From Acinetobacter dispersus (GTDB lineage Bacteria; Pseudomonadota; Gammaproteobacteria; Pseudomonadales; Moraxellaceae), in contig NZ_CP041970.1 of the NCBI RefSeq assembly GCF_009884975.1, forward strand, positions 3,100,001 to 3,164,000: a DNA stretch of 64,000 bases, given 5' to 3'. Below, piece by piece: positions 43,230 through 52,649 of the stretch. Positions within the stretch are counted from its first letter, which is position 1; each line of letters opens with the position of its first letter. The notes under the pieces are model-generated. The model did no database searches and had not been told where the DNA came from. It worked only from the letters and a program-made list of their open reading frames with translations. Both the position numbers and the translations under genes were made by a program.

Positions 43230-44645
43230 ATGACTTTTCACTATCAGCGCTTGGCAGAACAATTGGCTCACAAGATTTATCAGCATGAGTTACAGCCCCA
43301 ACAAAAGTTGAGTTCTTTAAGGGAATTTGCACGTCAGCAAAGTATTAGTTTAAGTACGGCACAGCAATGTTATGAATTGCTGGAAGCAAAAGGGCTGATC
43401 TATGTAAAAGCCAAATCGGGCTATTTTGTCAATTCAAGACAATATCAAAGTGCCGTACCAGACAGTCCGAACTTTGAGTCCAAAGCCCGGCAGGTTTCAA
43501 ATTTAGACCTGCAAAACCAGATTCAGACGGCCTCAATTCAGCATCATTTAACGCCGTTGGGAGCAATCCAACTGTCTCCTCATTTGATTCCTGTCGATGG
43601 ATTGCGTCGTTCTTTACAACGTGCTTTGAAACATTGCCAGCCTGAAGATTTTTTATATTGTAATAAACAGGGACATCAGCAACTTCGTAAAGCCTTATCT
43701 GATCATTGGCGTGAGGATGGTATCTATGTTGCGACCGATGATATTTTTATTACCAACGGTTGTATGCCTGCCTTATCGCTACTGATTCAACAGATCAGTA
43801 AAGAGGGGGATAGTATTTTAGTACCGACGCCCACTTTTAATGGTCAGCTGCAAATGTTGGCTAGCCTGAAACGCAAAATTATTGAGATCCCAGCGGATCA
43901 TCGTGGCATTGATCTAGAGCGTTTAGAATTTTTTATGCAACAGGATGATGCCAAACTGTGTTTGCTCACTGCCAATTTTCAGAATCCTTTGGGCTATTGT
44001 CTCAGCAATGAACAGAAACAGCACATTGCTCAACTGGCACAAAAATATCAATGTTTTATTTTGGAAGATGATATTTATGGCGAATGTAGCTTTCAAAAGG
44101 AACGACCTTTACCCATTCGCTATTGGGATCAGGAAGGCTATGTGATTTGGTGTGGCTCGGTCTCCAAGTCATTATCAACCGCCTATCGCGTCGGTTGGTT
44201 TTGCTTAGGTCAACAGCTGCAATATTTAAGACCACAATTATTGGCCAACAATGTGGGGGTAAATACGCCTTTGCAACTTGGTTTAGCCGATTTTATTTAC
44301 AGTCGTGGTTATCGAGAACATTTGGATCAATTAAGACCTAAACTGATGCAGCAAGTTGAACAGTATCGGGCTTATATTCTTGACGTGTTTCAGGGGGTTC
44401 CGATTGGATTAAGCCAGTCACAAGGTGGCTATGCTTTATGGATGCAACTGCCCAATAGTATTACCGGTTTGGAATTGTATTATTTGGCACAAGGTAAAGG
44501 GATCAATATCGTACCCGGTGAGGTCTTTGGTGAAGACCGCCGTTATCAGCACTTTTTGCGTTTAAATGCAGGTCATGCTTTAACAGCAGAAATCCGCCAA
44601 GCGATTCAACAGTTGGCGGATTGGGTACGACAGAGTATGAATTAG
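43230..44645 (+). CDS. MocR-type regulator (GntR DNA-binding plus aminotransferase domain)
   Basis: A 471-residue fusion: a GntR winged helix-turn-helix at residues 1-70 ([28 protein letters not shown]) and a class I PLP-dependent aminotransferase-like domain at about 110-470. The PLP lysine is in [17 protein letters not shown]. MocR proteins usually control vitamin B6 or amino acid related genes. The target is not evident; the divergent lipoprotein gene is one candidate. Its stop codon overlaps that of ahr on the other strand by two bases. Confidence 0.9.
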   Translation: MTFHYQRLAEQLAHKIYQHELQPQQKLSSLREFARQQSISLSTAQQCYELLEAKGLIYVKAKSGYFVNSRQYQSAVPDSPNFESKARQVSNLDLQNQIQTASIQHHLTPLGAIQLSPHLIPVDGLRRSLQRALKHCQPEDFLYCNKQGHQQLRKALSDHWREDGIYVATDDIFITNGCMPALSLLIQQISKEGDSILVPTPTFNGQLQMLASLKRKIIEIPADHRGIDLERLEFFMQQDDAKLCLLTANFQNPLGYCLSNEQKQHIAQLAQKYQCFILEDDIYGECSFQKERPLPIRYWDQEGYVIWCGSVSKSLSTAYRVGWFCLGQQLQYLRPQLLANNVGVNTPLQLGLADFIYSRGYREHLDQLRPKLMQQVEQYRAYILDVFQGVPIGLSQSQGGYALWMQLPNSITGLELYYLAQGKGINIVPGEVFGEDRRYQHFLRLNAGHALTAEIRQAIQQLADWVRQSMN

Positions 44646-45667
44646 TCGAAGTCTGCTTTGAGTACGATGCGATAACGTGCTTGACCTGAATGCAGTCGTT
44701 CAATCGCTTCATTCAGCTGTGACATTGGAAATAACTCAACCTGTGGTGCGATATTTTTGCGTGCAGCGAATTGTAAAAGTTGGCGCAGGGCTAACGGTGA
44801 GCCCGTTGGTGATGAGGTGACAGATTTGGCACCTCCCATGATGGCACCGACAGAAACAGGGATTGGTTCCAAAGTCACGCCTAGGAAATGTAGACTACCT
44901 TTTGGCGCCAATGTATTGAGATAGGCTTGCCAGTTTAGGGTGACATTGACCGTACTGAGCAATAAATCAAACTTACCACGTTGTGCTTTGATGGCCTGGG
45001 CATCACGGCTATTGACCACGTGATCGGCACCCATGGCTTTGAGTTCTTCAGTTTTTTCTGGGTTAGAACTGAAAGCCGTAATTTCACAGCCCCATGCTTT
45101 GAGTAACTTAATCGCGATATGACCTAAACCACCAATACCAATCACACCCACATGATGGGTCGCTTGGATTTTGTGTTTCAGTAAGGGATCAAATACCGTG
45201 ATGCCACCACACAGTAGCGGGCCAGCACTTTCAGGATCTAAATCGTCTGGAAGGGGAATGACCCATTGCCAACCTGCACGGACTTTATCGGCAAAACCGC
45301 CTGCATGGCCAATGATGGTTGCTTTTTTTTCACCAGTACATAGGACCTGATTACCCCCAATACATGGATCACAGGCTTGACAGGTTTCAGCTGTCCAGCC
45401 AATGCCAACACGTTGACCGACGCGTAGTCCTTTGGCTTCTGATCCCAATGCAATGATAGTACCAATGATTTCATGTCCAGCCACCGCAGGGTAAACCGAT
45501 GATTGCCACTCATTATTAATCACGGATAGATCGGAGTGGCACAGACCACAATATTCAACTTTGACTTCAACTTGATGGGCTTGTAATTCTCCCGCATCAA
45601 ATTGGTACGGCACCACTTGCTCGCCTGCTTGCATTGCAGCATAAGCGCGAATTTGATTATTGCTCAT
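44642..45667 (-). CDS. ahr: NADP-dependent aldehyde reductase Ahr (zinc alcohol dehydrogenase)
   Basis: A 341-residue medium-chain zinc dehydrogenase that reduces aldehydes to alcohols. The catalytic zinc site starts with CGLCHSD and AGHEIIG. The structural zinc cysteines are in [15 protein letters not shown]. The cofactor fold has [13 protein letters not shown]. It is close to E. coli YjgB/Ahr over its whole length. The ATG at 45667 follows GGGAG; an ATG at 45679 adds four residues. It is the last gene of a compact minus-strand run that begins at mutY. Confidence 0.9.
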   Translation of the reverse strand: MSNNQIRAYAAMQAGEQVVPYQFDAGELQAHQVEVKVEYCGLCHSDLSVINNEWQSSVYPAVAGHEIIGTIIALGSEAKGLRVGQRVGIGWTAETCQACDPCIGGNQVLCTGEKKATIIGHAGGFADKVRAGWQWVIPLPDDLDPESAGPLLCGGITVFDPLLKHKIQATHHVGVIGIGGLGHIAIKLLKAWGCEITAFSSNPEKTEELKAMGADHVVNSRDAQAIKAQRGKFDLLLSTVNVTLNWQAYLNTLAPKGSLHFLGVTLEPIPVSVGAIMGGAKSVTSSPTGSPLALRQLLQFAARKNIAPQVELFPMSQLNEAIERLHSGQARYRIVLKADFD

Positions 45668-45703
45668 TGGAACTCCCATTCAAGGAAAATCGATGATGAT
45701 TTG

Positions 45704-46258
45704 TTATTTAAATTGGCAATGATTTTCGTGGTCATTGACCATACCAACCGCTTGCATAAAAGCATAACAGGTGGTCGGGCCCACAAATTTAAAGCCACGC
45801 TTTTTTAGGGTTTTGGATAGTTTTTGGCTAAGTTCAGTTTGTGCGGGTGCTTCGCGGTAATTCGCCACATCATTATTTTCGGTTTGATGATCGACAAAAC
45901 TCCATAACCAAGCAGAGACATCTTCGACTTCATCCTTAAGCTTGAGCCAAGCAATAGCATTGTCGCGGATGGCTTTCAGTTTGCCGATATGACGAATTAA
46001 ACCTGCATCACTGAGTTTGAGTTCGAGTTGATCATCGGTGAGTGCTGCAACGTCTGTGATGGAATGTTGAAAGAAATGTGAGCGGTAGTGTTCGCGTTTT
46101 TTCAGTACCGTGATCCAAGAAAGTCCTGCTTGCTGTCCTTCCAGACAGAGCATTTCAAATAGGTGGGGTTCATCATGTTGCGGCTTGCCCCATTCCTGAT
46201 CATGGTAGTCAATATAGAGGGGATCATCGGAGCACCAGCCACAGCGTTGAGTTGACAT
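45704..46258 (-). CDS. tag: DNA-3-methyladenine glycosylase I
   Basis: Tag removes 3-methyladenine from alkylated DNA. The 184-residue protein begins with RCGWCSDDPLYIDYHDQEWG and contains CLEGQQAGLSWITVLKKRE and KKRGFKFVGPT-CYAFMQA. Zinc-ligand-type cysteine and histidines are visible. Length is as in E. coli (187). It lies 36 bases from both neighbours in the same-strand run, suggesting co-transcription with mutY, another base-excision glycosylase. Confidence 0.95.
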   Translation of the reverse strand: MSTQRCGWCSDDPLYIDYHDQEWGKPQHDEPHLFEMLCLEGQQAGLSWITVLKKREHYRSHFFQHSITDVAALTDDQLELKLSDAGLIRHIGKLKAIRDNAIAWLKLKDEVEDVSAWLWSFVDHQTENNDVANYREAPAQTELSQKLSKTLKKRGFKFVGPTTCYAFMQAVGMVNDHENHCQFK

Positions 46259-46294
46259 ATTTGATGCTCCTTGTTGTTATTTGAACAGTATAAT

Positions 46295-46540
46295 TTAAAG
46301 TTTGAATGCCACCCATTCATTTGGGCGAGTATCCCAATAATACAGTTCTGCGCTATTTAAATCAGTAAACTTAAGCCAAAAGTCTTTACCTGATTTATCG
46401 GCAAAGCCTGTACTAATCAACAAAGCATCTTCGGTAATTTCCATGATCCAACCTTGATAGCTGGTACCACCCATGATGATTTTCTGTTGATTTCCAGACT
46501 CTGCAAATTCAACCAGACGTTCAATCAATGCTTCTGACAT
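46295..46540 (-). CDS. Small conserved protein of unknown function
   Basis: An 81-residue soluble acidic protein without signal peptide or membrane segment. The middle (MGGTSYQGWIMEITEDALLISTGF) looks like a small beta-barrel, possibly Sm- or YxgG-like, but I do not recognise a family. It begins nine bases after the LytM peptidase gene ends and stops 36 bases before tag, so it is part of that run. Codon use looks ordinary, supporting a real gene. Confidence 0.7.
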   Translation of the reverse strand: MSEALIERLVEFAESGNQQKIIMGGTSYQGWIMEITEDALLISTGFADKSGKDFWLKFTDLNSAELYYWDTRPNEWVAFKL

Positions 46541-46549
46541 TGTAGATTC

Positions 46550-47085
46550 CTAACGTAAATACGGGTATGGATTGACTGCACCACGCCCTTTGCCATTTAA
46601 ATAAATTCCGTAGTGTAAATGCGGAGAGGTATAACGAGCATTGCCGGTATTTCCTACATAACCGATCAGGTCACCCTTACGCACATAGTCGCCAACATTG
46701 AGGCCACGCTTATGACCATCCAGATGCGCATAATAGTGCCAAGAGCCTGCTGGCCCAATAATCCAGATCACTTTGCCGCCTAAATTATTATTACGTAAAT
46801 CAGCAACTAAGCCTTCGGTCGCACTATACACTTTCGTACCACGCTCTGCCATGATATCGATGCCTTCATGGCTACGACCTTGACTACGTGCCGCACCCCA
46901 AGTATCCCGTAATTCGTTTCGACTTACACCTTTAACTGGGACTGGCAGGCGACTGTCTAAACGCATCATTTTAAGTTTATTGACCTGTGCATTGGGCAAG
47001 GGCGTTGGTTTTTTGGGGCAGTTGTACATGCTGAAAGTAGAATCATCAACACGCCAACAACGGTATAGGAAATCGAATGACGCAC
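46550..47085 (-). pseudogene. M23 (LytM) peptidase lipoprotein, apparently frameshifted after the signal peptide
   Basis: The reading frame from the ATG at 47029 gives a 159-residue M23 domain with zinc ligands in HEGID and the SPHLHYG motif, but no export signal. In another frame, a GTG at 47085 with AAGGAG five bases upstream encodes a perfect lipoprotein signal (MRHSISYTVVGVLMILLSAC). That frame then runs into a stop. Adding one base to the A6 run (minus strand CCCCAAAAAACC, near 47010-47021) joins the two into TTAPKKPTPLPNAQ. The intact protein would be an envelope murein hydrolase or activator of the NlpD type. The defect may be a sequencing error, a real mutation or a phase-variable tract. 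Confidence 0.8.
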
Positions 47086-47122
47086 ATAAACTCCTTGCGT
47101 TTGATCTACAGCATTTTAGGCA

Positions 47123-48160
47123 TTAAGCCTTTTGTTTGGCTGTAATCAGTTTTTTCATGGCTGTTGGAATGCCTTTGGCAATCGCATTTTCTGGACTTAG
47201 CCATATGCCATTTAATTCGATACTCAACTGTTCTTTTTGATCGTGTTCCACGTGGAACAGTTTTTCATGCAGTAACCAAGTAAAGTGAGTAAAGCTATGG
47301 CTAATCTGCAATGATGATACTTGAGCTTGTAGTTTGAAGTATTGCTCAATCTGTTGTAATTCGGTTGCTTGTTCAATGATTGGAAGACAATACAATCCAC
47401 CCCAGAGGCCATGCGCTTCACGTTGTTGCCACAGCCATTCATCTCCAGATTGGATCAATAACACATTGGCTGTTCTGACGGGAACAGGTTTCTTGGCCTT
47501 TTTAAAGGGCAATTCCTGTTCTAAGCCTTGTTGATAGGCCTGACAGTGTTGCTGCATTGGGCAGTATAAACACAGCGGTTTTTTCGGAGTACAAACGGTT
47601 GCACCTAAATCCATGATCGCTTGGGTATAATCATGATTGCGTTCTTCTGGGCAGAGCTGTTCCGCAATTTGCCAGAGTGCCCGTTCATGTTGCGGCTTGG
47701 ACAGATCATCTTCGATGGCGAGGAAACGTGCCAGTACACGTTTTACGTTACCATCCATAATCACGCCATACTGACGTAAGCCGAGTGACATGAGCGCACC
47801 AGCGGTGGAGCGGCCAATGCCTGGCAGCTCAATCCATTGTTCGAGTGTTTCTGGAAATTTCCCTTGTTGACTGACGATGCCTGCCGCTTTATGCAGATTG
47901 CGTGCGCGGGCATAGTAGCCGAGGCCTGCCCAATAAGGAGCGACATCATCCCAACTGGCTGTTCCTAGGGTTTCTACGGTCGGGAAGCGTTCAATAAAAC
48001 GGTCGAAATATTGCAGTACAGTTTTGACTTGCGTCTGTTGCAGCATGATTTCTGAGACCCAAACTTTGTAGGGATCATCGGCCACTTGCCATGGTAGATC
48101 GTGACGACCGTGTTGGTCGAACCATGTAAGTAGTGCATCAGAAAATGATAAGTCAGACAT
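47123..48160 (-). CDS. mutY: A/G-specific adenine glycosylase MutY
   Basis: MutY removes adenine mispaired with 8-oxoguanine. The 345-residue protein has the catalytic glutamate in SEIMLQQTQV and the helix-hairpin-helix LPGIGRSTAGAL. The 4Fe-4S cysteines are in the C-x6-C-x2-C-x5-C pattern (from CTPKKPLC to CPMQQHC), and a C-terminal NUDIX-like recognition domain begins near 225. It is the first gene of the minus-strand run mutY, LytM peptidase, small protein, tag, ahr, all separated by 9-37 bases. Confidence 0.96.
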   Translation of the reverse strand: MSDLSFSDALLTWFDQHGRHDLPWQVADDPYKVWVSEIMLQQTQVKTVLQYFDRFIERFPTVETLGTASWDDVAPYWAGLGYYARARNLHKAAGIVSQQGKFPETLEQWIELPGIGRSTAGALMSLGLRQYGVIMDGNVKRVLARFLAIEDDLSKPQHERALWQIAEQLCPEERNHDYTQAIMDLGATVCTPKKPLCLYCPMQQHCQAYQQGLEQELPFKKAKKPVPVRTANVLLIQSGDEWLWQQREAHGLWGGLYCLPIIEQATELQQIEQYFKLQAQVSSLQISHSFTHFTWLLHEKLFHVEHDQKEQLSIELNGIWLSPENAIAKGIPTAMKKLITAKQKA

Positions 48161-48376
48161 GAATCAGAACAGTAAAAAGCAGAGGCGTAGTATAGCGGAA
48201 ATAGGGAGAGGAGTTGTTGTATACAAACAAATTCGTTATTAAATGCTGATTAAGATTGGCTTTTGCAAAGGCGACATCCATGTCGCCTTGCACGAGTAGA
48301 AAAATCTAGGATTTAAACAAATGATATATTCGCTCAATTCCGTGTTGATGGGATCTTTAGAGATCGTCTTTTCAAA

Positions 48377-49114
48377 TCACTTTAAATGTTTATCTAACAG
48401 CTCATACATTGCTTCAAGACTTTGACGTTCTGCTTCGGCGTTATAGCCTAAGTCAACATTGTTGGCCTTGGCACGCTCATCTGCAAGCGGGTTACTAAAA
48501 CCATGCTTGGCATCTTCAAAAATAATTACATCGTGATCCACAGCAGCATCATGCATTTCCTGACGGAAGCTTGCCACATTATCCAAGGTCACCATGCTAT
48601 CGAGTTCACCATGTAGGACTAAAATCTCGGCTTTAACTTTGCCTTTCTCAGCAGGGGCTTTCGGACTTAATATCGCATGGAACGTGGCAACGGCTTTGAT
48701 ATCTGCACCTGAACGCGCCAAATCTAGCACGACTTTACCGCCATAGCAGAAACCAATCGCTGCTAATTTTTCGGCATTCACTTCTGCTTGAGCCGCTAAA
48801 GCATTTAAGCCAGCTTGAGCGCGGTCAACAATAGTATCAGCATGCTCAAAAGTTTGATTCATCCATTCAGAGGCTTGTGGCACATTGGTTGTAACTTTCT
48901 TATCACCATACATATCAATGGCTAAAGCGGCAAAGCCATGTTCTGCAAGTTCACGAGCACGTTGCTCGGTATAAGCATTACGACCCCACCATTCAGGGGC
49001 CACAATCACACCTGCAACGGGCATATCAATTGCAGGTGCAGCGAAATAACCAATTAGGCGTTGACCATCGGGAGCGGTATATTCAATTTCACGTGTGTTA
49101 ATCGGGAAGCTCAT
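48377..49114 (-). CDS. Dienelactone hydrolase family protein
   Basis: A 245-residue alpha/beta hydrolase. The nucleophile is cysteine in IGFCYGGKV (DLH form of GxSxG), the acid residue is in LHGELDSMV and the histidine in AKHGFSNP. The N-terminal VIVAPEWWGRN oxyanion region also fits. It is a general carboxymethylenebutenolidase-like enzyme; no chlorocatechol genes are nearby, so the substrate is unknown. Start chosen at 49114 (AGGAT eight bases upstream) rather than 49147. The 48161-48376 gap holds no gene, only a small hairpin at 48268-48289. Confidence 0.88.
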   Translation of the reverse strand: MSFPINTREIEYTAPDGQRLIGYFAAPAIDMPVAGVIVAPEWWGRNAYTEQRARELAEHGFAALAIDMYGDKKVTTNVPQASEWMNQTFEHADTIVDRAQAGLNALAAQAEVNAEKLAAIGFCYGGKVVLDLARSGADIKAVATFHAILSPKAPAEKGKVKAEILVLHGELDSMVTLDNVASFRQEMHDAAVDHDVIIFEDAKHGFSNPLADERAKANNVDLGYNAEAERQSLEAMYELLDKHLK

Positions 49115-49226
49115 TCTATAATCCTGATCTGTATTTTTAGAATGCATTGATTAAAACATAAAAAGGAAAATGGATGGCATCGTAAAAACATAATAAATAC
49201 GCTTGTTTTAACGATGATCAAAAATG

Positions 49227-49257
49227 AAAAAAGAAGAATACCAAGATTCTTCTTTTT
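49227..49257 (-). terminator. Terminator of the DUF1328 gene
   Basis: The stem AAAGAAGAAT / ATTCTTCTTT with a short loop gives Ts in the minus direction, about 24 bases past the stop of the 49281-49439 gene. Confidence 0.8.
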
Positions 49258-49280
49258 ATGTTTTGCGTAGGTCGAAATTA

Positions 49281-49439
49281 CTAGACTTTGCCTCTGGATA
49301 AGAAGCCGACGATTGCTAAGATGACGGCAACAACCAATAAGATTACCGCGAAATCTTTGGATAAACCTGCCACGCCACCAAAACCTAATAAACTGGCAAT
49401 GAGTGCGATGACTGCAAAAATAATGGCCCAACGGAACAT
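49281..49439 (-). CDS. Small DUF1328 (UPF0391) membrane protein
   Basis: A 52-residue protein with two hydrophobic helices ([20 protein letters not shown] and [18 protein letters not shown]), separated by GVAGLSKD and ending in a basic tail. This is the DUF1328/YtjA pattern. A strong AGGAGG ribosome-binding site lies seven bases before the ATG and a terminator follows, supporting expression. Function unknown; relatives are often stress-induced. Confidence 0.88.
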   Translation of the reverse strand: MFRWAIIFAVIALIASLLGFGGVAGLSKDFAVILLVVAVILAIVGFLSRGKV

Positions 49440-49631
49440 GTCGTGTCCTCCTAATTTTTCGTTATGCGTTCACTATAGCGTGTGTTTTTTGAACGAAATG
49501 TGGTGTTTATGTGGTTTAAATGTTTAATACTTAAAGAAGTGTTAAATCAATTAAATAAAAGAGATTGAAGTCAGCAAAGCAAAGATGAATGCTATAATAA
49601 GAAGCTCATTTTTTAATATTGAAAGCTCTGT

Positions 49632-50083
49632 ATGTCCGTCGAACTGCGCCCCAACTTTTGGAAACACTATCCGCTTGATCAGCTCAGCAATGCGGAGTGG
49701 GAGGCATTGTGTGACGGCTGTGGTTTATGTTGTTTGATCAAGTTAGAAGATGAAGAGACAGCCGAGGTTGCGTATACCAAAGTGGCATGTAAATTACTGG
49801 ACTGTAAAACCGCGCGTTGTTCCGATTACCCTAACCGTCAGCAGCAAGTGCCTGATTGTATCCAGCTGACGCCTGAGCGGCTCAGCACCATTTCTTGGTT
49901 GCCACCGAGCTGTGCGTACCGTCGCTAAGTGAAGGCAAGAATTTACCTTCTTGGCATTACCTCAATACAGGTTCACGTCAAAGTGTGATCAAGGCGAAAA
50001 AGTCTGCTGCAGGGCGTTGTATTTCAGAAACTGAAATCGATGAAGAACAAATTGAAGATTATATTGTGCGTTGGATTCGTTAA
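49632..50083 (+). pseudogene. YcgN-like UPF0260 cysteine-cluster protein, apparently frameshifted
   Basis: The first frame encodes 98 residues with the family's CDGCGLCC cluster, VACKLLD and [10 protein letters not shown], then stops at 49926-49928. The next frame continues directly with [17 protein letters not shown] and runs to 50083 (DYIVRWIR). E. coli YcgN has these parts in one chain (CAYRLLAEGKDLPAWH). One missing base at CGTCGCTAAG (about 49921-49926; one missing C would give CAYRRLSEGK) explains the split. Intact length would be about 150 residues. The cysteine-rich motif suggests metal binding; function unknown. It may be a sequence error. Confidence 0.82.
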
Positions 50084-50190
50084 TCGCGTTTAGCAAATCA
50101 ATAAGACATGATGATCATAAAAACAACACTTTTGCAGTATTTTTATTGGCGATGTTCCCTAAGATGAAGAATAAACGAGGGAGATAAGCC

Positions 50191-51354
50191 ATGAACAAAC
50201 TGTTGATGACACCTTTGCTCTACAGTGGCATTTTATTTTTGGCTGCGTGTGGTGCCAACGAAAGCAACTCTAAAACGCCAGAACAGAATACAGCGCAACA
50301 AGCATCAAGCCAGCGCATTGCACAAAAGTATCGGATTGAGAGCGTTACTGAATTTGATGAGCCATGGGCGATTGCAAGTTTGCCAGACCAACTTTTATTG
50401 ATCACTGAGCGCAAAGGCCAATTAAAATTATTTGATCCCCAAACCAAGAGCAGTATCAATGTTGCTGGCGTTCCAACCGTCAGTTATGGCGGGCAAGGTG
50501 GTTTAGGTGATGTCATTTTGCATCCTGATTTTCATCAGAATCATGAATTATATTTAAGCTATGCCAGCAAAGGTCAAGGTGGCTATGGTGCAGAGATTGC
50601 ACATGCAAAACTGGATTTATCTGATCCCAAGCAACCCAAGCTCACAGATTTAAAAACCATCTGGCAACAAGTACCGAAAGTGTCAGGGCAAGGTCATTAT
50701 GGTCATCGTATGCAGTTTGGTCCCGATGGCAAACTTTGGGTCAGTTCGGGTGAGCGCCAAAAGTTTGATCCTGCTCAAGATTCAAACAGTAATTTAGGTA
50801 AGGTTTTACGTTTAAATGCAGATGGAACTGCTGCGGAAGATAATCCATTTTATCAGCAGGGTGGTGTAACGGCAGAGATTTGGTCGCTGGGTCATCGTAA
50901 TCCATTGGGAATGGCTTTCGATCAGCAAGGGCAACTGTGGGTGGTTGAAATGGGCCCCAAAGGCGGTGATGAATTAAACCGTATTGTGAAAGGGGAAAAC
51001 TATGGCTATCCAACAGTTTCGAATGGCGACCATTATTCAGGCTTGCCTATTCCTGATCATCATACCCGTCCAGAGTTTAAAGCCCCTGAAATCGATTGGA
51101 CACCTGTGATTTCACCATCTAGCTTGATTATTTATTCAGGTCAGCAGTTTCCTTTGTGGCAACACAAAGCGTTGATTGGTGGCTTATCATCCAAAGCAAT
51201 TATCGTGGTGGATTTAGCTGCAAAACCTGTCCAAGAAGTGCAAAGGCTAGAAATGAAACAACGAATTCGTGGTCTACATCAGGCGCAAGATGGTTCAATC
51301 TGGGTGATCGAAGATGGACCGAAAGCCAAGCTACTTAAACTTCATGCCAATTAA
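50191..51354 (+). CDS. PQQ-dependent soluble aldose sugar dehydrogenase-like lipoprotein (YliI-type)
   Basis: A 387-residue six-bladed beta-propeller of the GdhB/Asd family, with a lipoprotein signal (LFLAACG, lipid cysteine near residue 20). Motifs: DEPWAIASLPD, YGGQGGLGDVILHPDF, GHYGHRMQFGPDGKLWVSSGE and WSLGHRNPLGMAF. The histidines and arginines around PQQ in such enzymes appear present. It oxidises sugars to lactones at the periplasmic face; substrate unassigned. A GAGGGAGA ribosome-binding site lies upstream. It is followed 50 bases later by the beta-lactamase gene. Confidence 0.88.
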   Translation: MNKLLMTPLLYSGILFLAACGANESNSKTPEQNTAQQASSQRIAQKYRIESVTEFDEPWAIASLPDQLLLITERKGQLKLFDPQTKSSINVAGVPTVSYGGQGGLGDVILHPDFHQNHELYLSYASKGQGGYGAEIAHAKLDLSDPKQPKLTDLKTIWQQVPKVSGQGHYGHRMQFGPDGKLWVSSGERQKFDPAQDSNSNLGKVLRLNADGTAAEDNPFYQQGGVTAEIWSLGHRNPLGMAFDQQGQLWVVEMGPKGGDELNRIVKGENYGYPTVSNGDHYSGLPIPDHHTRPEFKAPEIDWTPVISPSSLIIYSGQQFPLWQHKALIGGLSSKAIIVVDLAAKPVQEVQRLEMKQRIRGLHQAQDGSIWVIEDGPKAKLLKLHAN

Positions 51355-51403
51355 ATTTTAACTTCAAGTGATACACATAATGAATCAGCCGAAAGCCTTT
51401 TCT

Positions 51404-52567
51404 ATGACTTTAAAAAAACTATTTGTACTTACAGGACTGTTGTCCTGCAGTTCAGCGCTTTGGGCTGGAAATTTGACCGAGCAACAAGTTCAAACCATTG
51501 TTGATCAGCAATTTAAGCCTTTATTGGCACAATATAAAATTCCAGGTATGGCTGTTGCTGTGACCTTGAATGGTCAACATTACTTCGTGAATTATGGGCT
51601 TGCTTCTAAGCAAAACCAGCAAGCAGTGAGCAACAGTACTTTATTTGAACTTGGTTCGGTCAGTAAGACCTTTAATGCGACTTTAGCAGGTTATGCACAG
51701 ACACAAGGGCAACTGTCTTTGTCGGATCATCCTGCCAAATATTTCCCTGAACTGAAAAATACTGCGGTCAATCGTGCGACATTATTAAATCTCGGAACTT
51801 ATAGTGCAGGTGGCTTTCCGTTGCAATTCCCTGATGAGGTAGTGCAGCAACAGGATATGGTAAAATATTTTCAGACTTGGCAGGCAAAAACCAAAATCGG
51901 CGCTGCCCGTCAATATTCCAATCCAAGTATCGGTTTGATGGGCTATGTCACCGCCTTGGCAATGAAAAAACCATATAACGAACTGATTGAAAAAACCTTG
52001 CTGCCGCAATTGGGAATGACACAAAGTTTTATTCGAGTACCTGAGCAGCACATGCCGCAATATGCATGGGGATACAAAGCCGATCAAGCCATACGTGTTT
52101 CACCAGGTATGTTTGATGCAGAAGCTTATGGTCTGAAAAGTAGCAGTGCGGATATGCTGAAATTCCTCGATGCACAAATCAATCCGCAGCAGTTTAAACA
52201 ACCGCTTCGCAAGGCGATTGAAAATACTCATGTGGGCTATTTTAAAGTGGGTGCAATGACCCAAGGTTTGGGCTGGGAACAGTATGCTTATCCAGTATCA
52301 CTTGAAACACTTTTACAGGGTAACTCGAGCAAAATGGCTTTAGAAAGTCATGCAATCACAGCGATTAAACAACCGAAGCTCGCCACACCCGCGACCTATT
52401 TTAATAAAACAGGCTCAAGTAATGGTTTTGGTGCTTATGCCGCCTTTATTCCGCAGCAAAAAATTGGAATTGTCATGTTAGCCAATACCAATTTTCCCAA
52501 TGAAGAGCGGATCAAAGCTAGCTATCGCGTGATGCAACAGTTGGTGCAGAGCAACAGCGCGCAATAG
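51404..52567 (+). CDS. Class C beta-lactamase (ADC-type cephalosporinase)
   Basis: This 387-residue periplasmic serine beta-lactamase has the active-site S-V-S-K at residues 85-88 (serine 85), Y171-S-N173 and K335-T-G337. The signal peptide ends WA near residue 21. Surrounding sequence (FELGSVSK, QYSNPSIGLMG, NKTGSSNGFGAY, IPNEER-like NFPNEERIK) is close to Acinetobacter ADC enzymes but clearly diverged from A. baumannii ADC-7 as I remember it. No AmpR regulator or ISAba1-like element is upstream, so low constitutive expression is expected. Starts at 51380 or 51368 are alternatives; 51404 gives the tidiest signal peptide. Confidence 0.9.
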   Translation: MTLKKLFVLTGLLSCSSALWAGNLTEQQVQTIVDQQFKPLLAQYKIPGMAVAVTLNGQHYFVNYGLASKQNQQAVSNSTLFELGSVSKTFNATLAGYAQTQGQLSLSDHPAKYFPELKNTAVNRATLLNLGTYSAGGFPLQFPDEVVQQQDMVKYFQTWQAKTKIGAARQYSNPSIGLMGYVTALAMKKPYNELIEKTLLPQLGMTQSFIRVPEQHMPQYAWGYKADQAIRVSPGMFDAEAYGLKSSSADMLKFLDAQINPQQFKQPLRKAIENTHVGYFKVGAMTQGLGWEQYAYPVSLETLLQGNSSKMALESHAITAIKQPKLATPATYFNKTGSSNGFGAYAAFIPQQKIGIVMLANTNFPNEERIKASYRVMQQLVQSNSAQ

Positions 52568-52649
52568 AATGTCGCGTGAGTGCAGATTCAAATTGTAGAT
52601 TTGAGCCAGACACAATAGACTAGGGTAAAAGATCATAAAGCCAGTGATG

